Assembly: GCA_015068665.1 (NCBI GenBank)
Contig: SVKB01000002.1
Coordinates: 62,001 to 126,000, forward strand
DNA from: Oscillospiraceae bacterium
Lineage (GTDB): Bacteria > Bacillota > Clostridia > UMGS1840 > HGM11507
Length of the DNA: 64,000 nucleotides
Direction: 5' to 3'
Shown: piece by piece, positions 16,433 to 21,288 of the stretch
How positions within the stretch are numbered: position 1 is the first letter of the stretch
Layout: every line of letters starts with the position of its first letter
Notes under the pieces: generated by a model
Database searches by the model: none
What the model was told of the DNA's origin: nothing
What the model saw: only the letters and a program-made list of their open reading frames with translations
Translations under genes and position numbers: made by a program

Positions 16433-18523
16433 TTAAAATCCGATTGTACTTTTCTTTTTCTTTTCATTTAAAACGGCAAACTCGCTGTCCAAGGTTGCAA
16501 GCTTTAAATCGTTAACCTGAAGGGTGTACGAAATTTCCTCTTTATCACTCATGGAAATACGAAGTGAGGCTTTGGAAATAACTCTTTCAACAAGATTTCT
16601 GACATACCGTGCATTACTGAAGCTTGAATTACCAATCAGGCTGTCAGGAAGTGTGTCAAAGAAGCTCTTTGCCTCTTCCTTAAATTCATCAGGATAGCTG
16701 AACCTATCGGGAAGCATTTTAAAGAAGATTTCACAAAGCTCCTCACGGCTGTAATTATCAAAGTGAACCTTGTAGGGAATTCTGTCACGAAGCCCCGGAT
16801 TAAGGTCAAAGAGCTTTTCAAGCTCGTGCTCATAGCCTGCCAGGATAACCACAAAATCATCACGGTAATTTTCCATTTCAGCAATAAGGGTGGAGATTGC
16901 TTCGGGACCGAAGTCTCTTTCACCGCCACCGCCTGCAAGAGAATAAGCCTCATCAATAAACAGGATACCGCCTCTTGCAATTTTACAGGCCTCGGCTGTT
17001 TTCGGAGCGGTATGGCCTACATACTCGCCAACAAGGTCTCTTCTTGATACCTCGTAAAAGCCGCCCGATGAAAGTATATTCTCATCCTTGAAAATCTTAC
17101 CCAGAATACGCGCAACGGTTGTTTTACCCGTTCCGGGAGCTCCCGAAAACATCATATGCATAGTGTTTTTCGAATTTAACCCTGCCAGCTTCTGCATTTT
17201 GACAGCGGCAACGATTTCCTTTATACGGCCCTTTACATTCTGAAGCGAGGTAAGCTTTTCAAGAAGCTCCATCCCTTTTACCCCTTCATCCGAAGCACCG
17301 TGTCTTCGGCTTAAGTAATCATTGATATCTGAAGCGGTAACCGTCTTAAGGCTATCATTTTTTGTAACGGATTTTACAAGCTTTTCGTATAAAATCTCGT
17401 CACATACCTTATTGATGGTGGCGACACCGTAAAATCTGCCGTCGGAACGCTCACTTGAAATAATCTGAGGCACCAAAAGCTCTGTATCCTCATCTGCAGT
17501 CATACCGAAGTTGGCAAAATACAGCTTGAAGAACTCGGCATATTCCTTATTACCGAAAGGCTTGACGGTTAGAATACGGTTTGAAATTATGTCATCAATT
17601 TTATTATGAACCTCATACAGTGAGGCTCTTTCAAGATAAGGAAGTGTAAAGAGAAGCAAAGCATTCTGCTTCGCCCTTAATGCAGTAAGAAGCTTAATCC
17701 ACTGTGCCATATACCTGTCATTCTGGAATTTCTCTATATTTAGTGCAAAAACATGAAGATCGGATGATTTTGGATCTATGTAAGAAACATTTGTAAGCAC
17801 CTGATCAAGGTTATATTCATCCTTATTTCCCTTATCAGGCTCAACGTTTACCTCATGAACCTTAACATCCTTTTTTCCAAGAATTTTTGCAACTACCTCA
17901 CCCATAGCATGATACACGGTTGAACAACCGTTGCCGCTGCTCATGGAAACAAGATAGGACATTCCGAAGATGGTTTTATAAAGAAGCTCCCGGCTTACAT
18001 TAAGCTTTGTAAAACCCTTCATTTCTTCTGCCCATGCCTTAAGCTCATCCATACCGATAAGCTTTGTTATTTTCTCAAAAACATCCTCCCCTTCAGACGC
18101 GGTCGTACTGTCATTTGAATTGATGTTTTCCTGTACAGTCTTCTTTACGTCTAAAGGTTTTTTCGACTTTGGCTTTTCGCCCCGGTCAATAGATTTTAAA
18201 TACTCGCTGTCATCCTGACTTAAATCATATCTTCCAATCAATTCGGAAACGGGAACAGGCTCAATCTCGGAGGAAACCTTACCGGCATCAATTTCAATAA
18301 GCATATTATTGCTTATATTCTTAAGTTCTTCACCTGTAATCCCCTGAGGATTACAGATTGCAACACTTATTTCGTTAAAGCTTTGCTCCAGCTTAATAAC
18401 CCTGCAGCCTGAAAGCTTCCCGGAAAGCTTATCAAATATAACTCCTGCCAAATCCTTACCGCAGGCCCCTTTATAGTTAAGCGCTGATCTCGGATCAATT
18501 ATATATTTTATCCTGTAAAACAT
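16433..18523 (-). CDS. CbxX/SpoVK-type AAA+ ATPase with a degenerate first ATPase domain
   Basis: A 696-residue protein. Residues about 430-690 form a CbxX/CfqX-type AAA+ domain: Walker A GAPGTGKTT (461-469), Walker B ILFIDEAYSL (520-529), sensor and arginine-finger region PGLRDRIPYKVHF. Residues about 150-410 look like a second AAA-type domain whose P-loop is eroded (SMSSGNGCSTVYHA, 193-206, no Lys). The N-terminal 1-100 is unlike known domains, with a linker rich in Lys/Ser/Asn at 105-145. SpoVK and EccA-like proteins share the active domain and act as unfolding or assembly motors. The upstream YbjN-like gene is 15 bp away and probably co-transcribed. The specific client is unknown. Confidence 0.85.
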   Translation of the reverse strand: MFYRIKYIIDPRSALNYKGACGKDLAGVIFDKLSGKLSGCRVIKLEQSFNEISVAICNPQGITGEELKNISNNMLIEIDAGKVSSEIEPVPVSELIGRYDLSQDDSEYLKSIDRGEKPKSKKPLDVKKTVQENINSNDSTTASEGEDVFEKITKLIGMDELKAWAEEMKGFTKLNVSRELLYKTIFGMSYLVSMSSGNGCSTVYHAMGEVVAKILGKKDVKVHEVNVEPDKGNKDEYNLDQVLTNVSYIDPKSSDLHVFALNIEKFQNDRYMAQWIKLLTALRAKQNALLLFTLPYLERASLYEVHNKIDDIISNRILTVKPFGNKEYAEFFKLYFANFGMTADEDTELLVPQIISSERSDGRFYGVATINKVCDEILYEKLVKSVTKNDSLKTVTASDINDYLSRRHGASDEGVKGMELLEKLTSLQNVKGRIKEIVAAVKMQKLAGLNSKNTMHMMFSGAPGTGKTTVARILGKIFKDENILSSGGFYEVSRRDLVGEYVGHTAPKTAEACKIARGGILFIDEAYSLAGGGGERDFGPEAISTLIAEMENYRDDFVVILAGYEHELEKLFDLNPGLRDRIPYKVHFDNYSREELCEIFFKMLPDRFSYPDEFKEEAKSFFDTLPDSLIGNSSFSNARYVRNLVERVISKASLRISMSDKEEISYTLQVNDLKLATLDSEFAVLNEKKKKSTIGF

Positions 18524-18538
18524 AATTTATATCCTCTT

Positions 18539-18961
18539 TTAAGCCCAGATAACCTTCATAATTTTAGGATAGCATTCGTCAATTATATTAAGATATCTGA
18601 ACAGAATTTCTTCACATTCGGTTCCAACTGAACTCTGATCAAGAACAGCATCCCCTGAAACAGTTACCTCGTTTTCTTCGGATAAGAAGAATTTAACCCA
18701 TCTGTATTCTGCGTTAAGCTCATTTAAAAGAACATAAGCCTCCATAAGCTTTGCTTCGGGAACTCTTGCAATTTCAAAACTTTTTACATTTACGGAATAA
18801 CCGTTTTTATCAAAGAAGAAAAACAAGGAAAGCTTTTCGGCATTTTTTCCGCCAAAAGTTATTTTCATTGCTTCATTTCTTTCTGAGGTAGCCTCAAAAT
18901 AATCGTAGCGAATCTGCTTTTCATCCAATCTTGCTTTAAATAAATCTGCTAATACTGACAT
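18539..18961 (-). CDS. YbjN-domain protein
   Basis: The start at ATG 18959-18961 (MSVLADLFKARL) follows AAGGAGG; upstream in-frame codons overlap the promoter. The 140-residue product has the small alpha/beta layout of YbjN proteins, related in fold to type III secretion chaperones: LSLFFFFDKNGYSVNVKSFEIARVPEAK and LLNELNAEYRWVKFFLSEENEVTV. It is the first gene of a two-gene unit with the AAA+ ATPase, which suggests that it is a client, adaptor or chaperone for that motor (inference). A good promoter lies 27 nt upstream. Confidence 0.75.
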   Translation of the reverse strand: MSVLADLFKARLDEKQIRYDYFEATSERNEAMKITFGGKNAEKLSLFFFFDKNGYSVNVKSFEIARVPEAKLMEAYVLLNELNAEYRWVKFFLSEENEVTVSGDAVLDQSSVGTECEEILFRYLNIIDECYPKIMKVIWA

Positions 18962-18987
18962 AATAAATGTCCTCCTTTTTTCTTTTG

Positions 18988-19016
18988 AGTATAACACCAT
19001 TTATTTAAAAAAGCAA
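18988..19016 (-). promoter_or_regulatory. Promoter of the ybjN-AAA unit
   Basis: On the minus strand TTGCTT (19011-19016) and TATACT (18988-18993) are 17 nt apart, about 27 nt before the start codon. Confidence 0.78.
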
Positions 19017-19228
19017 GTTAATGTTGATTTCGGGGAAATTTAAAAAAGATGATTTATTTTTTATAATGTTTCAGATGATTATTTTATAGGTAGAATAGAT
19101 AAACAGCACCTGATTCTGTTTAAGGATTGGGTGCTGTTTATTTTAATGAAATCGTGAAAAGCGCGGTGAAATCCAAACAGGTTTGAATTAAATATAAAAA
19201 TAAGCTTTGCTAGTGAACACAATATGCC
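19017..19228. other. Non-coding stretch with one 11-bp inverted repeat
   Basis: No convincing gene here. The one clear structure is TAAACAGCACC (19100-19110) pairing with GGTGCTGTTTA (19130-19140) around a 19-nt loop, with only a weak T-run. The rest, including GTGAAA/GTGAAATCC words near 19155-19175, may be decayed sequence of the same type as the arrays that follow. Confidence 0.45.
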
Positions 19229-19377
19229 TTTTGTGTCAGATAAGAGTATTTCTTTGTGGCTTTGCCACAAAATGATGTTCAGGCAAAGCCTGAAACAGTG
19301 TTGACCGCAGGCGGTCAAATGATGTTGTGCCCAAGGACACAAACACAAAAAAAGAACGCATATTGCGTTCTTTTTTT
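19229..19377. repeat. Multi-hairpin array C with outer closing stem
   Basis: Three local hairpins, each with a tiny loop: TTTGTGGC/GCCACAAA (19253-19271), TTCAGGC/GCCTGAA (19278-19294) and TTGACCG/CGGTCAA (19301-19318). They are separated by AATGATGT or ACAGTG words. A fourth local stem TTGTG.CC/GG.CACAA (19325-19342) has one mismatch. The upstream strand TTTGTGTC (19230-19237) pairs perfectly over 8 bp with GACACAAA (19336-19343) and would close the whole array. A terminator hairpin follows at 19347-19377. No gene fits. Sequence differs from arrays A and B, but the layout is the same. Confidence 0.75.
19347..19377. terminator. Bidirectional terminator of array C
   Basis: AGAACGCA, loop TAT, TGCGTTCT, flanked by six or more A on one side and T on the other, so it could act on either strand. 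Confidence 0.85.
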
Positions 19378-19383
19378 GGAAGA

Positions 19384-19625
19384 GCAGAACAATAATGATG
19401 CAGGTTAGTTTTTAATGAAATATCAACTCCGTTGATATGAAATAATCCTGACGGATTATGAAATATTTTTCTTTCAGAAAAATGTGAAATAAAATAAATC
19501 CTTTTATCACACGCCGCAGGCGTATTTCATATTGCGTAGCAATATTTCACGCCCGAAGGGTATTTCACAAATCCTGAAAGGATTTATTTCATTGAAAAAA
19601 GCACCGACAAAGTCGATGCTTTTTT
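19384..19625. repeat. Multi-hairpin array B (constant block plus variable hairpins)
   Basis: The constant block 19384-19495 matches 19635-19746 with one difference in 112 nt. It contains hairpins ATATCAAC/GTTGATAT (19420-19438), ATAATCC/GGATTAT (19442-19459) and ATTTTTC/GAAAAAT (19465-19483), each preceded by GAAAT. The variable block carries ACGCC/GGCGT (19511-19523), ATATTGC/GCAATAT (19529-19545), GCCC/GGGT (19551-19561) and AAATCC/GGATTT (19569-19585), each followed by TTTC. Strand AAATAAATCC (19492-19501) pairs over 10 bp with GGATTTATTT (19580-19589), closing the array or competing with the last hairpin. ATTTCATTG and a terminator end the unit. Confidence 0.9.
19595..19625. terminator. 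Bidirectional terminator of array B
   Basis: Six A, GCACCGAC, loop AAA, GTCGATGC (one mismatch), six T. Usable on either strand. Confidence 0.82.
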
Positions 19626-19634
19626 CATGGCAAA

Positions 19635-19867
19635 GCAGAACAATAATGATGCAGATTAGTTTTTAATGAAATATCAACTCCGTTGATATGAAATAATCCT
19701 GACGGATTATGAAATATTTTTCTTTCAGAAAAATGTGAAATAAAATTTGCCTTTTCATATGCCGTAAGGCATATTTCATACAGGTCGTGTATTTCATAGC
19801 GAAGCTATTTCACTTGCCGAAGGCAAATTTCATTGAAAAAACGACTTGCCGAAGCAAGTCGTTTTTT
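19635..19867. repeat. Multi-hairpin array A (constant block plus different variable hairpins)
   Basis: Its constant block (19635-19746) is nearly identical to that of array B, 251 bp away in direct orientation. The variable block is unrelated in sequence: ATATGCC/GGCATAT (19757-19774), ATACA/TGTAT (19778-19792), ATAGC/GCTAT (19796-19808) and TTGCC/GGCAA (19814-19826). These are again spaced by TTC words. The outer strand AAATTTGCC (19743-19751) pairs over 9 bp with GGCAAATTT (19822-19830), overlapping the 3' arm of the last hairpin, as in array B. The final terminator abuts the 3' end of tRNA-Tyr on the minus strand. Confidence 0.9.
19836..19867. terminator. Terminator of the tRNA-Thr/tRNA-Tyr transcript and array A
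   Basis: CGACTTGC, loop CGAA, GCAAGTCG (8 bp), flanked by A6 and T6. On the minus strand it begins 2 nt after the encoded CCA of tRNA-Tyr. Confidence 0.88.
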
Positions 19868-19868
19868 C

Positions 19869-19953
19869 TGGTGGGAGAGGGTGGATTCGAACCACCGAAG
19901 TCACTGACAACAGATTTACAGTCTGCCCCCTTTGGCCACTCGGGAACTCTCCC
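19869..19953 (-). tRNA. tRNA-Tyr (anticodon GTA)
   Basis: An 85-nt class-II tRNA with a long variable arm (TGTCAGTGACTTC region), as expected for bacterial tRNA-Tyr. The acceptor stem pairs GGGAGAG with CTCTCCC, the anticodon stem-loop is CAGACTGTAAATCTG, the T-loop is GGTTCGAATCC, and CCA is encoded. Its 5' end directly abuts the CCA of tRNA-Thr with no spacer. Confidence 0.97.
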
Positions 19954-20029
19954 TGGAGCTGGTGATGGGACTCGAACCCGCGACCTGCTGATTACAAATC
20001 AGCTGCTCTACCAATTGAGCTACACCAGC
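19954..20029 (-). tRNA. tRNA-Thr (anticodon TGT)
   Basis: A 76-nt tRNA. The acceptor pairs GCTGGTG with CACCAGC, the D-arm is TAGCTCAATTGGTAGAGCA, the anticodon loop is TTTGTAA with anticodon TGT, the T-loop is GGTTCGAGTCC, and CCA is encoded. It reads ACA and probably other ACN codons. Transcribed with tRNA-Tyr. Confidence 0.97.
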
Positions 20030-20052
20030 GAATATTCAGTAATAACATTTTA

Positions 20053-20081
20053 ATTATAAAACATTATCACCGATTTGTCAA
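20053..20081 (-). promoter_or_regulatory. Consensus promoter of the tRNA-Thr/tRNA-Tyr unit
   Basis: On the minus strand TTGACA (20076-20081), 17 nt, TATAAT (20053-20058): perfect consensus hexamers, ending 24 nt before tRNA-Thr. Confidence 0.92.
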
Positions 20082-20100
20082 GACCTTTTTTTAAAAAAGG

Positions 20101-20177
20101 TGGTCGAGGCGACAGGACTTGAACCTGCGGCATCTTGGTCCCAAACCAAGCACTCTACCAAACTGAGCTACGCCTCG
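20101..20177 (-). tRNA. tRNA-Pro (anticodon TGG)
   Basis: A 77-nt tRNA. The acceptor pairs CGAGGCG with CGCCTCG, the D-arm is TAGCTCAGTTTGGTAGAGT, the anticodon stem-loop is CTTGGTTTGGGACCAAG, the T-loop is GGTTCAAGTCC, and CCA is encoded. It has its own promoter, separate from the Thr/Tyr pair. Confidence 0.97.
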
Positions 20178-20206
20178 AAAAAACGTTTTTTGTCAACGCA
20201 AAGACT

Positions 20207-20235
20207 ATTATACACATTCAAAGGCGGTTTGTCAA
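20207..20235 (-). promoter_or_regulatory. Consensus promoter of tRNA-Pro
   Basis: On the minus strand TTGACA (20230-20235), 17 nt, TATAAT (20207-20212), 29 nt before the mature 5' end of tRNA-Pro. Confidence 0.92.
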
Positions 20236-20252
20236 GATAAAATTTTATTTTT

Positions 20253-20912
20253 TTATACAATCCTTCCCTCTTTTAAGGAAATTGTACCGGTGAAATATTT
20301 TTTATAATCATTATTGTGAGTTACCATAAGCACGGTTACACCGTCGGAATTTATGCTTTTTAATAAATCCATTACGGTTGCCGCCGAGGATGTATCAAGA
20401 TTACCTGTGGGCTCATCTGCTATTATTATACGGGGGCTGTTTATTATAGCACGGGCGATTGCAACCCTTTGCATCTGCCCTCCCGACATTTCGTCGGGGC
20501 TGTGATTAATTCTTAAGGACAGCCCTACCCTTTCCAGAACCCCCTTTCCAAGCTCTTCTCTTTTCTTATATCCTATTTTAGAATACGCCAGAGGAAGCAT
20601 AACATTTTCAAGAGCACTCATTCCGGGTATCAGGTTAAAGGATTGAAATACAAAGCCCAGTGTTCTGTTTCTGAATTCACTCATTTTGCGGTCACTGAGT
20701 TTAAGAATTTCCCTACCGTCTATTATAACATTCCCGGAGGTGGGAGGTAATAAACCGGCTATTATATTGGAAAGAGTTGTCTTACCGCTTCCCGACTGCC
20801 CGAGAATTCCGATAAATTCTCCCCTGTTTATTCTTAAATTGATATCCTCAAGCACGCTGACGGTATTTTTTCCCATCTGATAGCTTTTGGAAACGCTCTC
20901 CAATTCAATCAT
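20253..20912 (-). CDS. ABC transporter ATP-binding protein (LolD/MacB/FtsE-like)
   Basis: A 219-residue nucleotide-binding subunit with all key motifs: Walker A GQSGSGKTT (about 38-46), Q-loop FVFQSFNLIPGMSALENVMLP, signature MSGGQMQR, Walker B IIIADEPTGNLD and switch His in MVTHNND. The family powers lipoprotein, peptide or macrolide-type efflux with FtsX-like permeases. No permease gene is adjacent: tRNA-Pro follows on one side and a putative small RNA lies on the other. It is therefore an orphan subunit whose partner must lie elsewhere, or has been lost. RBS AAGGAG precedes the ATG. Confidence 0.92.
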   Translation of the reverse strand: MIELESVSKSYQMGKNTVSVLEDINLRINRGEFIGILGQSGSGKTTLSNIIAGLLPPTSGNVIIDGREILKLSDRKMSEFRNRTLGFVFQSFNLIPGMSALENVMLPLAYSKIGYKKREELGKGVLERVGLSLRINHSPDEMSGGQMQRVAIARAIINSPRIIIADEPTGNLDTSSAATVMDLLKSINSDGVTVLMVTHNNDYKKYFTGTISLKEGRIV

Positions 20913-20958
20913 TTTTTACTCCTTTTTTAATTTTTTGATATTTTTTTAACAAAAACTA

Positions 20959-20987
20959 TTGACTTTATTAAATAATTTAATTATAAT
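20959..20987 (+). promoter_or_regulatory. Consensus promoter driving the putative small RNA or clpE leader
   Basis: TTGACT (20959-20964), 17 nt, TATAAT (20982-20987). A start near 20994 is expected, about 295 nt upstream of the clpE start codon. Confidence 0.85.
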
Positions 20988-20993
20988 AGGTAA

Positions 20994-21166
20994 TGATGAT
21001 TGTTAAAAATATAACAATCATTTGTAAATTCAATTTATGCCACATTGAATTTATTTGACTTACTCCTTTAAATAAGCCTGTACAACTCAGAGTACGGGTT
21101 GGTTTTATTCTTTTCCCCAAGAAGAATGAACCGTGAAATCTACAAGATACGTCTTGTAGATTTTTT
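20994..21166 (+). ncRNA. Putative structured small RNA or attenuated leader upstream of clpE
   Basis: About 173 nt from a consensus promoter to a strong terminator, with no plausible gene. Stems seen by eye: ATGATTGTT/AACAATCAT (20996-21021), AAATTCAAT/ATTGAATTT (21026-21052), CCTGTAC/GTACGGG (21077-21098, one G-T pair), GGTT..ATTCTT/AAGAAT.AACC (21101-21132) and the terminator. It does not match 6S RNA, SRP RNA, T-box or common riboswitch motifs known to me. It could be a free small RNA or a premature-termination leader for clpE. A 21-codon frame near its start has no convincing RBS. Confidence 0.55.
21136..21166 (+). terminator. Terminator of the leader/small RNA
   Basis: AAATCTACAAG pairs with CTTGTAGATTT (11 bp) around ATACGT and runs into T6. 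Confidence 0.9.
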
Positions 21167-21221
21167 CTTTATATAGCATTGCACAAAAATGTTAAAAGAA
21201 TGTTAATTATTTTAAAAAAAC

Positions 21222-21248
21222 TTGAAAAATAATATATAATAGTATAAA
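21222..21248 (+). promoter_or_regulatory. Possible second promoter for clpE
   Basis: TTGAAA (21222-21227) and TATAAA (21243-21248) at 15 nt, just upstream of the clpE RBS. Spacing is short, so this is tentative. If real, clpE does not depend on read-through of the upstream terminator. Confidence 0.45.
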
Positions 21249-21288
21249 ATGTTAAAAGCATAAGTTTGTAAAAAGGAGTTTTATATAT

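Noticed and set aside
19079-19348. Minus-strand 89-codon frame through array C
   Set aside because: It reads through several perfect hairpins, has no RBS and the product resembles nothing; palindromes explain the open frame.
19229-19867. CRISPR array
   Set aside because: The repeated elements are short hairpins with 5-8 nt spacers words, not identical repeats separated by unique 30-40 bp spacers, and no cas genes occur in the window.
19787-20053. Plus-strand 88-codon frame containing GDGTRTRDLLITNQLLYQ
   Set aside because: This is the well-known artefact of translating the opposite strand of tRNA genes; it runs over array A, tRNA-Tyr and tRNA-Thr and is not a gene.
20993-21058. A 21-codon leader peptide in the putative small RNA
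   Set aside because: No credible RBS and the codons coincide with two perfect hairpins; no amino-acid run suggests attenuation.
21061-21166. T-box or S-box riboswitch upstream of clpE
   Set aside because: Neither the T-box AGGGTGGNACCGCG motif nor the SAM-riboswitch core is present, and clpE is not a usual target.
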